Numbered from the stretch's first letter, positions 27,791 to 37,857 are shown. The stretch: DNA of 64,000 nt from Flagellimonas eckloniae (GCF_001413955.1 NZ_LCTZ01000002.1:3396501-3460500); one strand, 5' to 3'. Numbers and translations are program-made. The notes: generated by a model not told the origin, from the letters alone.

Positions 27791-28213
27791 TTATGTTTTG
27801 ACTGGGGCTGTATTCTTATATACCAGTGCAATTACAACACCAACAATACCATAATAAATAATTTCAACAATAGCTTCTACAACATATCCTGTGAAATCCA
27901 TAACACTTGATGTCGCATACCACATAAGACCCATGGAAATCCCGGTAAAAGCACCTATTGCGGCACCAAATTCAAACCCTTGACCAACACTATGATGCCC
28001 CCTGGCCCATTTACTGTAGATAGAACTCAATATAAAGGCTCCAATCAAGTTAGAAACAACTATCAATGGAAAGTCCATTGGGTCTTTTGAAACATCTGTG
28101 ATAGTGTGAGATTCAAAAAAATCTGTCAACGCAACACCCCAAAGACCATAGCCCAACAAGAACATGACCACTGTGGCAGCTATAGTGGCCAGCAAATTAG
28201 ATTTTGAAAACAT
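27791..28213 (-). CDS. Small four-helix membrane protein, function unknown
   Basis: A 140-residue protein with about four hydrophobic helices (around residues 8-28, 48-64, 80-100 and 110-133) and short loops. It is not recognised as a characterised family. Glycine-rich helix faces (AAIGAFTGISMGLMWY) resemble small DUF1761-like membrane proteins, but this is only an impression. It stands alone on the minus strand between the amylase and the glycerophosphodiesterase. Its upstream region is extremely AT-rich with repeated TGATAAA words. No function is suggested by neighbours. Confidence 0.75.
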   Translation of the reverse strand: MFSKSNLLATIAATVVMFLLGYGLWGVALTDFFESHTITDVSKDPMDFPLIVVSNLIGAFILSSIYSKWARGHHSVGQGFEFGAAIGAFTGISMGLMWYATSSVMDFTGYVVEAIVEIIYYGIVGVVIALVYKNTAPVKT

Positions 28214-28345
28214 TTTGATTATTTAATTGGTTAATAATGTGATAAATATATTAAATAATTTTTATCAATATGATAAAAAAACATATCAAAAATTGATTAT
28301 TTATCTATTTTGATAAAATATAAATGATAAATAACTAGTAAGGAA
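28214..28345. repeat. AT-rich divergent promoter region with repeated TGATAAA words
   Basis: Between the membrane protein and the phosphodiesterase the DNA carries several copies, in both orientations, of TGATAAA or TTTATCA. Such spaced short words could be binding sites for a regulator, but the base composition makes chance copies likely. No gene is present. Confidence 0.35.
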
Positions 28346-28400
28346 ATAGGAGTGAATTCCATTTTCAAGTTGTATTTTTAGAATTAAAACTTAACCGATA

Positions 28401-29153
28401 ATGAAAAAAACAATTGCAGTGGTATTAATCACTGTTTTTTTAGCTAACAATTGTGGCATGAAAGATTATGAACCTTTGGTTATTGGTCATAGGGGAGCAA
28501 TGGGGCACGAGACCGAGAATACTTTGGCATCCATAAAAAAAGCAATGGATTTAGGGGTTGATATGATTGAAATAGATGTCTTTAAAATCAAGAGTGGAGA
28601 AATTGTGGTGTTTCATGATGATGAGGTTGAACGGCTTTCTAATGGAAAAGGATTAATAGAAGAATACGATATAGTTGAATTAAATAAACTTACCCTGAAG
28701 GGGAACCATACAATACCCTTATTACAAGATATTTTAAATTTAATCGATGGAAATGTAGCACTCAATATAGAATTGAAAGGAGCTAACACGGCCAAAGATG
28801 TGAATACCATAATGGCGAATTATATTAATAATAAAGGATGGAAATCTGATGATTTTGTGATTTCCAGTTTTAAATGGAATGAACTTGAGAAGATGCGTAC
28901 AATAAATAGGGATGTGAAAATTGCAATTTTGACTGAGGAAGACCCGCTGGAAGCAATTTCAATTGCCAAAGAATTGAATGCCATTGCCATAAATCCTGAT
29001 TTTAAAACATTGACCACCGAAAATACTTCTAAAATGCACAAAGAAGGATTTAAAGTCTATACATGGACGGTTAACCAACCGGATGATATCCAAAGAATGA
29101 AGAAATTCAGAGTGGACGGAATTATAACCAATTATCCTGAACGTGTACATTAA
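28401..29153 (+). CDS. Glycerophosphodiester phosphodiesterase lipoprotein
   Basis: A 250-residue GDPD-family enzyme that releases glycerol 3-phosphate from glycerophosphodiesters such as deacylated phospholipids. The N-terminus MKKTIAVVLITVFLANNCGM is a lipoprotein-like signal with Cys18. Catalytic motifs are visible: IGHRGAMGHETENTLASI with the HR pair and Glu, then EIDVFKIKSGE and VFHDDEVERL with the second His. The C-terminal WTVNQPDDIQRM segment is also typical. Its stop overlaps the start of the next gene by one base (TAATG). GlpF and GlpK follow soon after on the other strand, so glycerol-phosphate salvage is a shared theme. It probably acts in the periplasm. Confidence 0.9.
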   Translation: MKKTIAVVLITVFLANNCGMKDYEPLVIGHRGAMGHETENTLASIKKAMDLGVDMIEIDVFKIKSGEIVVFHDDEVERLSNGKGLIEEYDIVELNKLTLKGNHTIPLLQDILNLIDGNVALNIELKGANTAKDVNTIMANYINNKGWKSDDFVISSFKWNELEKMRTINRDVKIAILTEEDPLEAISIAKELNAIAINPDFKTLTTENTSKMHKEGFKVYTWTVNQPDDIQRMKKFRVDGIITNYPERVH

Positions 29154-30424
29154 TGTTTGATATTATTGTTGTTGGAGGTGGAGCGGCAGGTTTTTATGCT
29201 GCAATCCAGATTGCTGAACATGCCCCACATTTAAATGTGGCCATTTTTGAAAGAGGAAAAACAGTGCTTTCCAAAGTCAAAGTTTCGGGCGGTGGTCGTT
29301 GTAATGTAACACATGGCGAATTTTCTGCTCAAGAGTTGGTTACCAATTATCCAAGAGGACAAAAGGAGCTTCTAGGTCCTTTTCATACGTATGCTCCCAT
29401 AGATGTGATGTCATTTTTTGAAGAAAAAGGAATTCCGTTGAAAATAGAGGATGATGGTAGGGTTTTTCCAAAAAGCAACTCATCACAAACCATTATTGAT
29501 TGTTTTGTCAACGAAGCTGAGCGATTAGGGGTTAAAATTTTAAGGAATAGCTCAGTTAAAGAGTTTGGCAGGAGCAAAGAGGGCGATAGGTGGCGGATAA
29601 CAACAATGAACAAGCACTATCAAACCAAAAAATTGCTTTTGGCTACAGGGAGTAATCCAAAAATTTGGAAACAATTGGAGAAAATGAGACACACAATTAT
29701 TCCCCCGGTCCCTTCATTGTTCACCTTTAATATAAATGATGAAAGAATAAGAGGCATTCAAGGAATAAGTACAGAAGCTTCCGTAGAAATTCCTCCAAAA
29801 AAGAGGTTTCCCTCAAAAATTGATGTCGAACTAAAAAGCGCACTCAAGAATGAGTCCGTTTTAGAATCTGAAGGCCCTGTTTTAATTACCCATTGGGGAC
29901 TAAGTGGTCCCGCTATATTAAAACTCTCAGCTTGGGGTGCGAACATATTATATAAGTACGATTATAATTTTAGAGTCATTATCAATTGGATGCCGGAATA
30001 CACAACAGGTTCCATGGAACTATATCTTAGAGAAGTAAAAGAGGTTGAACCCAAAAAGACCATTTTAAGAACTAATGCTGTTGACATGCCTAGAAGACTT
30101 TGGATAAATTTGGTAAAAGCAGCTGGAATAGATAAGGATTTGAAATGGGGAGATGTAACAAAGGAAAAACTTCAAAATCTTGCAAAACAACTCACGGCAT
30201 GTTCTTTTAAGGTGGAAGGGAAAAGCACATTTAAAGAAGAGTTTGTCACTGCGGGTGGTATCGATTTAAAGGAAATCAATTTTAAGACTTTTGAAAGCAA
30301 AATTCATCAAAATCTATATTTTGCTGGTGAAATCATCAACGTTGATGCCATAACAGGAGGCTTTAATTTTCAAAATGCTTGGACAGGTGCCTATATTGCG
30401 GCAAGGGCGATTGTTTCAAAGTAA
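29153..30424 (+). CDS. BaiN/HI0933-family flavoprotein
   Basis: A 423-residue NAD(P)/FAD-dependent oxidoreductase of the HI0933/YhiN (BaiN-like) family. FAD binding is marked by IIVVGGGAAGFYAAI at the N-terminus. VSGGGRCNVTHGEF (about residues 44-57) and the C-terminal FAGEIINVDAITGGFNFQNA are the family signatures. Cellular role is generally unclear; reduction of unsaturated bonds in steroid- or lipid-like compounds has been proposed for some members. It is translationally coupled to the phosphodiesterase gene upstream and converges on the aquaporin gene with two bases between stop codons. Confidence 0.9.
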   Translation: MFDIIVVGGGAAGFYAAIQIAEHAPHLNVAIFERGKTVLSKVKVSGGGRCNVTHGEFSAQELVTNYPRGQKELLGPFHTYAPIDVMSFFEEKGIPLKIEDDGRVFPKSNSSQTIIDCFVNEAERLGVKILRNSSVKEFGRSKEGDRWRITTMNKHYQTKKLLLATGSNPKIWKQLEKMRHTIIPPVPSLFTFNINDERIRGIQGISTEASVEIPPKKRFPSKIDVELKSALKNESVLESEGPVLITHWGLSGPAILKLSAWGANILYKYDYNFRVIINWMPEYTTGSMELYLREVKEVEPKKTILRTNAVDMPRRLWINLVKAAGIDKDLKWGDVTKEKLQNLAKQLTACSFKVEGKSTFKEEFVTAGGIDLKEINFKTFESKIHQNLYFAGEIINVDAITGGFNFQNAWTGAYIAARAIVSK

Positions 30425-30426
30425 AT

Positions 30427-31155
30427 TTATTGAAGCAACATAGCAATTCCTGCCGCAAGCGATGCTCCCAAAATGGGACCAAAAACTGGAATCCATGAAT
30501 ATCCCCATCCGTTGGAGCCTTTATTTTTAATTGGAACCAAAGCATGTATAATTCTTGGGCCAAGATCCCTGGCGGGATTAATGGCGTAACCAGTAGTGCC
30601 TCCCAAAGACAAACCAATTCCCCAAACAATTATAGCAACGGGCAAAGCTCCTAAAGAACCTAAACCTATAATGCTGTTATCACTGGTTGCTACGGCATCC
30701 GTAAAATAAAGCACAGCAAATACCAAAACAAAAGTCCCCATGACCTCAGTTAAAATATTTAAAAAAGTATTTGGAATTGCTGGGGCATTGCAAAAAACCC
30801 CTCTTTTAGTATTACCATCTTCGGTAACATCAAAATGATCTTTGTTCATTAACCACACAAAGAAAGCTCCCAGCATAGCTCCAATAAATTGAGCCATAAT
30901 ATAATTGGGCACATCATAAATTGAAAATTCACCGGCCAAGGCAAGTCCAATGGTTACAGCTGGATTCATGTGTGCGCCACTATATGGCCCAGCGACTACT
31001 ACTCCTGTGTATACAGCAAAGGCCCAACCCGTGGTAATCACTATCCATCCGGAACCATTTCCATATGTTTGTTTTAATGAAACATTGGCGTTGACACCAC
31101 ATCCCAACAAAATCAATAGAAATGTTCCAACGATTTCTGCAATAAATGGAGTCAT
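30427..31155 (-). CDS. glpF: Glycerol facilitator (aquaglyceroporin)
   Basis: A 242-residue major intrinsic protein with six membrane helices and two half-helices. Both pore motifs are seen: HMNPAV (NPA at residues 64-66) and INPARDLGPR (NPARD at 193-197). An Asp after the second NPAR is typical of glycerol-conducting members rather than strict water channels. It is 12 bp downstream of the glycerol kinase gene on the same strand, the classic uptake-and-trap pair. It lets glycerol diffuse through the inner membrane, where GlpK phosphorylates it. Confidence 0.93.
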   Translation of the reverse strand: MTPFIAEIVGTFLLILLGCGVNANVSLKQTYGNGSGWIVITTGWAFAVYTGVVVAGPYSGAHMNPAVTIGLALAGEFSIYDVPNYIMAQFIGAMLGAFFVWLMNKDHFDVTEDGNTKRGVFCNAPAIPNTFLNILTEVMGTFVLVFAVLYFTDAVATSDNSIIGLGSLGALPVAIIVWGIGLSLGGTTGYAINPARDLGPRIIHALVPIKNKGSNGWGYSWIPVFGPILGASLAAGIAMLLQ

Positions 31156-31167
31156 GTTAGCTTTGGT

Positions 31168-32664
31168 TTAATTATTTTTTGTCCACTGTTCAAGGGCATC
31201 AATGGCTCTGTACCAGCCTTTGATTCCTGTTTCAATAGGTTCGCGGTCTGTTGATGGGCTAAAATGAACATCGGTTTGCCAAATATCTTGAATTTCTTCG
31301 GGACTTTCCCAATAGCCAACAGCAAGTCCAGCTAAATATGCAGCTCCCATAACCGTAGTTTCTATAATTTTAGGACGAATAGTAACAGTATTCAAAACAT
31401 CCGATTGAAATTGCATAAGCATATTGTTAACCGTTGCTCCCCCATCAACTCTTAGTTCTTTTATGGAAATCCCAGAATCTGCTTCCATGGCTTTTAAAAT
31501 ATCCATGGTTTGGTAGGCTATGGATTCCAAGGCGGCTCGGGCAATATGGGCATCAGTACTTCCGCGTGTCAACCCAAAAATGGTTCCTTGGGCATGTTGG
31601 TTCCAGTGTGGAGCTCCCAAACCAGCAAATGCGGGTACAAAATAAACACCCTCCGAACTATCTACAGAACTGGCAAGTTGTTCTACCTCAGAGGAGGTTT
31701 TTATAATTTTTAAACTATCCCGTAACCATTGCACAACCGCTCCTGCTATAAAAATGCTTCCTTCCAGCGCGTAGGTGGTCTTTCCATTTATTTTCCATGC
31801 AACGGTGGTAAGCAGATTGTTTTTAGAAACTATTGGCTTGTCTCCAATATTCATCAACATAAAACAACCTGTGCCATACGTATTTTTTACCATACCCTGT
31901 TTGGTACACATTTGTCCAAATAGTGCTGCTTGTTGGTCCCCGGCAATCCCTGAAATTGGAATTTTGGCGGCGAAAAAATTAGGGCTTGTATGGCCATAAA
32001 CCTCACTAGATTGTTTTACCTCTGGCAGCATGCTTTTAGGAATGGTCAAAAGTTCAAGAAGCTCATCATCCCATTCCATTGTGTTGATGTTGAACATTAA
32101 AGAACGAGATGCATTGGTAACATCGGTAATGTGCAACTCGGCTTCGGTCATTTTCCAGATAAGCCAGGTGTCAATTGTTCCCAGAACCAAATCGCCAGCT
32201 TCTGCCCTTTCACGAGCGCCTTCCACATTGTCCAAAATCCATTTGACTTTGGTGCCTGAAAAATAGGAATCAATGACCAAACCTGTCTTTTGACGAATCA
32301 TATCCGATTTTCCTTGACTTTTCAATTCATCGCAATAGTCGGCAGTGCGTTTATCTTGCCAAACAATGGCATTATATATAGGTTCCCCAGTATTTTTGTC
32401 CCAAACAACAATGGTCTCCCGTTGATTGGTAATTCCAATGGCTGCTATTTGTTCCCCTTTTAAACCTTTTTTACTAACAGCTTCGGCGGCCATTCCAGCT
32501 TGGGTAGCCCAAATTTCATTGGCATCATGTTCTACCCATCCTGGTTTTGGAAAAATTTGGGTGAATTCTTTTTGTGCTACGGATATAATACTGCCAGCTT
32601 TATCGAAAATCACAGCTCGCGAACTGGTTGTGCCTTGATCCAAGGCAAGGATATATTGATTCAT
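31168..32664 (-). CDS. glpK: Glycerol kinase
   Basis: A 498-residue FGGY-family kinase of normal length that makes glycerol 3-phosphate from glycerol and ATP. The N-terminal phosphate loop is [14 protein letters not shown], glycerol-site residues are in [13 protein letters not shown], and the FGGY-type C-terminal signature is in [19 protein letters not shown]. It is first in a glpK-glpF operon on the minus strand. No glycerol 3-phosphate dehydrogenase is in the window. The nearby glycerophosphodiesterase supplies the same product from lipid head groups. Its divergent neighbour is a DUF1697 gene. Confidence 0.95.
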   Translation of the reverse strand: MNQYILALDQGTTSSRAVIFDKAGSIISVAQKEFTQIFPKPGWVEHDANEIWATQAGMAAEAVSKKGLKGEQIAAIGITNQRETIVVWDKNTGEPIYNAIVWQDKRTADYCDELKSQGKSDMIRQKTGLVIDSYFSGTKVKWILDNVEGARERAEAGDLVLGTIDTWLIWKMTEAELHITDVTNASRSLMFNINTMEWDDELLELLTIPKSMLPEVKQSSEVYGHTSPNFFAAKIPISGIAGDQQAALFGQMCTKQGMVKNTYGTGCFMLMNIGDKPIVSKNNLLTTVAWKINGKTTYALEGSIFIAGAVVQWLRDSLKIIKTSSEVEQLASSVDSSEGVYFVPAFAGLGAPHWNQHAQGTIFGLTRGSTDAHIARAALESIAYQTMDILKAMEADSGISIKELRVDGGATVNNMLMQFQSDVLNTVTIRPKIIETTVMGAAYLAGLAVGYWESPEEIQDIWQTDVHFSPSTDREPIETGIKGWYRAIDALEQWTKNN

Positions 32665-32736
32665 TTGAGTTAATTTAATGCGACTGAATTTACTAAAATA
32701 AATCGGAGTAATTTTATTCCATTGAATTATTAAATC

Positions 32737-33273
32737 ATGAAAACATATATAGCACTTCTAAGGGGGATTAATGTAAGTGGGCAGAAGAAAATCAAAATGA
32801 CCGATCTAAAACTAACCTTGGAAAAAAAGGATTTGAAGAATGTAAGAACCTATATTCAAAGCGGTAATATTGTTTTTGACAGTGAAATGTCCGAGATTAA
32901 TTTGCTTCAAGATTTGGTGCATAGTGCTATTATGGAAGATTTTGGTTTTGATGTTCCTACCTTGATTACTGAAGGAAGAAAACTAGAGAAGATTCTAGAA
33001 GAAAATCCCTTTAAGAATGAAGTGGAAGAGAATCGATTATATTTTGTGTTGCTTAAGGAAGTTCCGTCCCAAAATCCGGTAGAAGAATTCAATACATTGA
33101 GTTTTGTAAATGAGGATTTTCAAATTTCGGAATCCTGTGTATATCTATGCTGCAAAAAGGGGTATGGCAATGCCAAATTGAACAATAATCTTATTGAAAG
33201 AAAATTAAAAGTTCAGGCTACGACCCGAAACTTAAAAACGATGCAAAAATTGACCGAAATGGTCAAGGGCTAA
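32737..33273 (+). CDS. DUF1697 protein
   Basis: A 178-residue cytoplasmic protein of the DUF1697 family, recognised from the opening [18 protein letters not shown] and the [11 protein letters not shown] segment. The family is widespread and its function is not known. The final residues ([12 protein letters not shown]) are also typical. It converges on the TspO gene with a 4-base overlap of stop codons. Nothing in the sequence points to a role. Confidence 0.88.
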   Translation: MKTYIALLRGINVSGQKKIKMTDLKLTLEKKDLKNVRTYIQSGNIVFDSEMSEINLLQDLVHSAIMEDFGFDVPTLITEGRKLEKILEENPFKNEVEENRLYFVLLKEVPSQNPVEEFNTLSFVNEDFQISESCVYLCCKKGYGNAKLNNNLIERKLKVQATTRNLKTMQKLTEMVKG

Positions 33274-33743
33274 TTCAATTCCCAGATTTTATAATTCAAC
33301 AAAGTTGCAAAGCATACCCAAAGCATATAGGGAATAAGCAAAATGGCAGCTAATTTGCTGACCACTTTAAACCATCGAATAGTTAAAATAATCAAGGTCA
33401 ATAAAACAAAAATTACGAGTAAGGCCCATGCTGGGCTTTTAAATCCGAAGAAAACAATACTCCACAAAGCATTAAAAAGTAATTGGAATCCAAAGTGATA
33501 CAAGGCGGTTTTTACCCAGATATGGTGAAAGCCTTTAGACCAAACTATTCCCGCAGCAATACCCATTAAAATATAAAGCCCTGTCCAAACTGGTGCAAAA
33601 AGCCAATTTGGCGGATTAAAACTGGGTTTGTTCAAAGCTAGATACCAGTCGTTTACCGAGGTTTGGGTTGCAAAGCTTGATAGAAAACCAATAAGAAGAC
33701 AGATTGCAACCGTAATTAAAATGTAACCAACTTTTTTCTTCAT
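33270..33743 (-). CDS. TspO/MBR-family tryptophan-rich membrane protein
   Basis: A 157-residue protein with five membrane helices. Family motifs are present: WYLALNKPSFNPPNWLFAPV near residues 33-52, WTGLYILMGIAAGIVW and the late ALWSIVFFGFKSPAWAL segment. TspO proteins bind porphyrins and steroids, and have been linked to tetrapyrrole turnover and oxidative stress. It overlaps the DUF1697 gene tail to tail and diverges from the mevalonate genes. It is of normal family length. Confidence 0.92.
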   Translation of the reverse strand: MKKKVGYILITVAICLLIGFLSSFATQTSVNDWYLALNKPSFNPPNWLFAPVWTGLYILMGIAAGIVWSKGFHHIWVKTALYHFGFQLLFNALWSIVFFGFKSPAWALLVIFVLLTLIILTIRWFKVVSKLAAILLIPYMLWVCFATLLNYKIWELN

Positions 33744-33837
33744 GATTAGCGCAATTCTGTCTAAAATAAGAATTTATTTGAATCCGTATCCATAGAACCT
33801 CATACCATCCACTATATTTGTCCAAATGTTTTTTTGA

Positions 33838-34923
33838 ATGACTGAAGAAAACTTTTTGTCAAGGAAATATGTTGATTTACCAGAGGAAGGAAAAGTTACT
33901 TGGAAAGCTCCAAGCAACATTGCATTGGTAAAATATTGGGGAAAAAAGGAAAACCAAATTCCGGCTAATCCATCAATAAGTTTCACGTTAGATGCATGCG
34001 CTACAAGAACTTCAGTTTCCTACAGCAAAAAGGATACGGATACTTCACAATTTTCTTTTGATTTACTTTTTGAAGGCAAGCCCAAACCAGATTTCAAACC
34101 AAAAATCCAAAGCTTTTTTGAACGAATTGAACAATATATATCTTTTTTGAAATCATATCATTTTAAAATTGAAACTTCCAACTCCTTTCCACATAGCAGT
34201 GGTATTGCATCTTCTGCAAGTGGTATGGCCGCATTGGCATTGTGCTTGGTGGATATTGAAAAAAGATTGGATCCAAGTATAGATAAGGTCTTTTTTAATA
34301 GAAAGGCATCTTTTCTGGCTCGGTTGGGGTCCGGAAGTGCGTGCAGGAGTATTGAAGGAGATCTGATTCAATGGGGAAGCCATAAAACAATACATGGAAG
34401 TTCGGATTTATATGGAATTAAGTATCCATTTAAAGTGAACCCTGTTTTTAAAAATTTCCATGATACCATTTTGTTGGTGCACAAGGGCCAAAAACAGGTC
34501 AGTAGCTCCGTAGGGCATAATTTAATGCACAGTCATCCCTACGCTGAAAGACGCTTTACCCAAGCACATGAAAATTTGGACAAGCTTAAAAGTATTCTTG
34601 AAACCGGAGATTTGGAAGGTTTTATCAATGTGGTTGAAAGTGAGGCATTAACCCTGCATGCGATGATGATGACCAGCATGCCGTATTTTATTTTAATGAA
34701 ACCCGATACCTTGGAAATCATCAATAAGATATGGAATTTTAGGGCCACGACCGATGTGCCAATTTGTTTTACGTTGGATGCAGGCGCCAATGTACATGTT
34801 TTATATCCAGAATCAGTAAAGGAAAAGGCAATACAATTTATTAAGGATGAATTGGTTGCCCACTGCGAGAATGGACATTATATTTGCGATCGAATTGGAA
34901 GTGGAGCTAAAAAATGTAATTAA
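33838..34923 (+). CDS. mvaD: Diphosphomevalonate decarboxylase
   Basis: A 361-residue GHMP-fold enzyme that makes isopentenyl diphosphate from mevalonate 5-diphosphate, the last step of the mevalonate pathway. The family opening APSNIALVKYWGKKENQIP is at about residues 24-42, and the ATP loop SSGIASSASGMAAL at about 121-134. The catalytic Asp is expected in the late FTLDAGANVH. It heads the isoprenoid group of Flavobacteriia, followed by a GHMP kinase and a UbiA enzyme on the same strand. The gap to the kinase is 130 bp, so a second promoter there is possible. Confidence 0.93.
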   Translation: MTEENFLSRKYVDLPEEGKVTWKAPSNIALVKYWGKKENQIPANPSISFTLDACATRTSVSYSKKDTDTSQFSFDLLFEGKPKPDFKPKIQSFFERIEQYISFLKSYHFKIETSNSFPHSSGIASSASGMAALALCLVDIEKRLDPSIDKVFFNRKASFLARLGSGSACRSIEGDLIQWGSHKTIHGSSDLYGIKYPFKVNPVFKNFHDTILLVHKGQKQVSSSVGHNLMHSHPYAERRFTQAHENLDKLKSILETGDLEGFINVVESEALTLHAMMMTSMPYFILMKPDTLEIINKIWNFRATTDVPICFTLDAGANVHVLYPESVKEKAIQFIKDELVAHCENGHYICDRIGSGAKKCN

Positions 34924-35053
34924 TACTATCAAACAACGTTGATTTAGGGTGAACAACGTATTTAAAGACAGAGGTTTACATTTGAGGACGATTATTGTTT
35001 ATCTTTAAACTGTTTTACTTTAAACAAATCAGGTTTGTATCTTTGACTCAATT

Positions 35054-35992
35054 ATGAAAGGACCGTTATTTTATTCTAAGATTCTACTTTTTGGAGAGTA
35101 TGGCATTATCAAAGACTCTAAAGGACTTTCCATACCCTATAGTTTTTTTAAAGGCGCATTGAAGACGGACGAAAATCCATCTGAATCGGCCCAAAAATCC
35201 AACAAAAGCTTAAAAACATATGTGGAGTATTTAAGAAAGTTGGAAAAAGAAGAACAAGGCCTGGTTTCTTTTGATTTGCAGACATTGGAAGAAGATGTTG
35301 CCAATGGAATGTATTTTGACAGCTCAATTCCACAAGGTTATGGTATTGGAAGTAGTGGTGCTCTCGTAGCGGCTATCTATGACAAATATGCCACGGACAA
35401 AATCACGGTACTTGAGAATTTAACCCGTGAAAAACTACTGAAACTCAAAGAGATTTTTGGAAAGATGGAATCCTTCTTTCATGGAAAATCTTCAGGGCTT
35501 GACCCCTTGAACAGTTATTTGAGTTTGCCCATTCTGATCAATTCCAAGGATAATATAGAATCTACAAGCATACCTTCCCAAAATAAAGAGGGGAAAGGAG
35601 CTGTTTTCTTGTTGGATAGTGGTATAATAGGTGAAACCGCACCTATGGTGCAGTTGTTCATGGAAAAAATGAAACAAGAAGGGTTCCGTAATATGGTCAA
35701 GAATAAGTTCATTAAGCATACCGATGCCTGTGTGGAAGATTTCTTGAACGGAAATGTCAAATCCCTTTTTGGCAACCTTAAGCAGCTCTCCCATGTGGTG
35801 TTCGACAATTTTAAACCTATGATTCCTTCCAAGTTCCATCAACTTTGGAAACAGGGAATTGATACCAATGATTATTACCTGAAACTTTGTGGCTCAGGTG
35901 GAGGTGGATATATTTTAGGCTTTACCCAAGATTTGGATAAAGCTAAAAAAGCGCTTGAAGGCCATAACTTGGAAGTGGTTTACAACTTCTAA
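35054..35992 (+). CDS. GHMP kinase, mevalonate kinase type
   Basis: A 312-residue GHMP-family kinase, shorter than classical mevalonate kinases. It begins YSKILLFGEYGIIKDSKGLS, and the ATP-binding motif is PQGYGIGSSGALVAAIYD (about residues 94-111). The C-terminal glycine-rich segment LCGSGGGGYILGF is typical of the superfamily. Its place between mvaD and the UbiA gene supports a mevalonate or phosphomevalonate kinase role; which of the two it uses cannot be told from sequence. It is separated from the next gene by 9 bp. Confidence 0.85.
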   Translation: MKGPLFYSKILLFGEYGIIKDSKGLSIPYSFFKGALKTDENPSESAQKSNKSLKTYVEYLRKLEKEEQGLVSFDLQTLEEDVANGMYFDSSIPQGYGIGSSGALVAAIYDKYATDKITVLENLTREKLLKLKEIFGKMESFFHGKSSGLDPLNSYLSLPILINSKDNIESTSIPSQNKEGKGAVFLLDSGIIGETAPMVQLFMEKMKQEGFRNMVKNKFIKHTDACVEDFLNGNVKSLFGNLKQLSHVVFDNFKPMIPSKFHQLWKQGIDTNDYYLKLCGSGGGGYILGFTQDLDKAKKALEGHNLEVVYNF

Positions 35993-36001
35993 CACCATAA
36001 A

Positions 36002-36907
36002 ATGCTTAGTAGAAAAAATAAACTCCTGCTTTTTAAGCTATTGAGTTTGTTTTCCGTTGTGCGCGGATATAATATCCTTATCATAACGCTCGCACAATAC
36101 TTGGCTTCCATTTTTATACTATCACCCAATTGGCCGGTACGCGATGTGGTTTTGGACCTTAATCTTTTTCTCATTGTAACCGCTTCGGCTTTGGTGATTG
36201 CCAGCGGTTATATCATCAATAATTTTTACGATGCAGAAAAAGACCTGATCAACAAACCGAGGAAAAGTATGTTGGACCGGTTGGTCAGCCAGCGATTTAA
36301 ATTGACCACCTATTTCATCCTCAATTTTTTAGCTGTTCTTGCGGCAAGCTATATTTCATTTAGGGCAGTACTTTTTTTCTCTGTCTATATTTTTGGAATT
36401 TGGTTGTATTCCCACAAGTTAAAACGGATACCCTTTGTTGGAAATTTAGTCTCCGCTTCTTTGGCAATAGCTCCCTTTTTTGTGGTTTTTGTGTATTATA
36501 AGAATTTTGAGACCGTCATTTTTGTGCATGCCCTTTTTCTGTTTTTGTTGATTTTGGCCCGGGAACTGATCAAGGATTTAGAGAATATGGTTGGAGATAT
36601 GGCCCAAAATTACAGAACCATCCCTATAATTTATGGCGCCAAGGTTTCAAAGCTGATAATTGGGCTGTTGATTGTTTCAACACTTGTCCCGGCATTATTA
36701 TTGATCAATACGTTTGAAGTGGGGTATATGTACCTTTATTTCATTTCATGTATAGTTCTGTTGGCTCTTTTCTTAATTTTATTGATTAAGGCCGATGGTA
36801 AAAAACATTATGTTTGGTTGCACAACATTCTAAAGTTTATAATTGTGGCTGGAGTATTCAGTATTTTATTGATTGATGTTGATTTGGTCTTAAACCGGAT
36901 TTTATAA
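36002..36907 (+). CDS. UbiA-family geranylgeranylglycerol-phosphate geranylgeranyltransferase-like protein
   Basis: A 301-residue prenyltransferase with eight or nine membrane helices. The first Asp-rich motif is NNFYDAEKDLINKPRK (about residues 74-89) and the second is ELIKDLENMVGDMAQNYRT (about residues 184-202). In Bacteroidota such proteins resemble archaeal geranylgeranylglycerol-phosphate geranylgeranyltransferases. Clustering with mevalonate genes suits an enzyme that uses a long-chain prenyl diphosphate. The lipid acceptor is unknown. Its stop overlaps the nitrilase start by one base (TAATG), so the two are coupled. Confidence 0.87.
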   Translation: MLSRKNKLLLFKLLSLFSVVRGYNILIITLAQYLASIFILSPNWPVRDVVLDLNLFLIVTASALVIASGYIINNFYDAEKDLINKPRKSMLDRLVSQRFKLTTYFILNFLAVLAASYISFRAVLFFSVYIFGIWLYSHKLKRIPFVGNLVSASLAIAPFFVVFVYYKNFETVIFVHALFLFLLILARELIKDLENMVGDMAQNYRTIPIIYGAKVSKLIIGLLIVSTLVPALLLINTFEVGYMYLYFISCIVLLALFLILLIKADGKKHYVWLHNILKFIIVAGVFSILLIDVDLVLNRIL

Positions 36908-37857
36908 TGGAGAACCTATTGAAAGTGGCACTAGCCCAAATTGCCCCAGTTTGGCTGGATAAGCAGGCCACTCTGAAAAAAATTGAGCAAACTATTCTAG
37001 AAGCGGCCAAAGAAAAGGCGGAGTTGCTTGTTTTTGGCGAAGCTTTTTTACCAGGATATCCTTTTTGGTTGGCATATACAGAGGGCGCAGCATGGAATTT
37101 AAAAGTAAACAAAGAACTACATGCCCATTATGCCAGAAATTCCATTCAGATTGAAGCTGGGGAGTTGGATGCAATTTGCAAGCTTGCCAAGGAAAATAAC
37201 ATAGCGATTTATTTGGGTATGATGGAACGGGCCAAAGACCGTGGAGGTCATAGTCTGTATTGTTCCCTTGTGTATATTGACCCTATGGGAGAAATAAAAT
37301 CGGTACACCGTAAATTGCAGCCCACATATGATGAACGCCTTACCTGGGCTCCGGGTGATGGCAACGGATTACAAGTACATCCGTTAAAACAATTTACCGT
37401 TGGAGGTCTTAACTGTTGGGAAAATTGGATGCCCTTGCCTAGAACTGCCTTGTATGGACAAGGCGAAAATTTGCACGTTGCAGTATGGCCAGGCGGATTA
37501 CATAATACCAAAGACATTACTTGCTTTATCGCTCGTGAATCGAGAAGCTTTGTCATTTCGGTTTCATCTTTGATGCGAACTTCTGACTTTCCAAAGGACA
37601 CTCCACATTTGGATAAAATTCTGGAAAAAGCACCAAAGGTGCTTGCCAATGGAGGTTCATGTATAGCGGGCCCAGATGGAGAGTGGATTGTGGAACCCGT
37701 TATAGACAATGAAGGGTTGATTTATAAAACTTTGGATTTTAACCGAGTCTATGAGGAACGACAAAATTTTGACCCGGTTGGGCACTATTCCAGACCTGAT
37801 GTTACCAAACTAACAGTAAATCGTGAACGGCAATCTACTGTAGAGTTTAAAGATTAA
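36907..37857 (+). CDS. Nitrilase-superfamily carbon-nitrogen hydrolase
   Basis: A 316-residue cytoplasmic enzyme of the nitrilase superfamily. The triad is complete: Glu45 in FGEAFLPGYPFW, Lys136 in HRKLQPTYDERLTW and Cys170 in GLNCWENW. The motifs and length are closest to branch-1 nitrilases, which turn organic nitriles into acids and ammonia, rather than amidases. It is coupled to the UbiA gene upstream by a one-base overlap. It is the last gene before an inverted-repeat unit. Substrate is not predictable. Confidence 0.9.
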   Translation: MENLLKVALAQIAPVWLDKQATLKKIEQTILEAAKEKAELLVFGEAFLPGYPFWLAYTEGAAWNLKVNKELHAHYARNSIQIEAGELDAICKLAKENNIAIYLGMMERAKDRGGHSLYCSLVYIDPMGEIKSVHRKLQPTYDERLTWAPGDGNGLQVHPLKQFTVGGLNCWENWMPLPRTALYGQGENLHVAVWPGGLHNTKDITCFIARESRSFVISVSSLMRTSDFPKDTPHLDKILEKAPKVLANGGSCIAGPDGEWIVEPVIDNEGLIYKTLDFNRVYEERQNFDPVGHYSRPDVTKLTVNRERQSTVEFKD

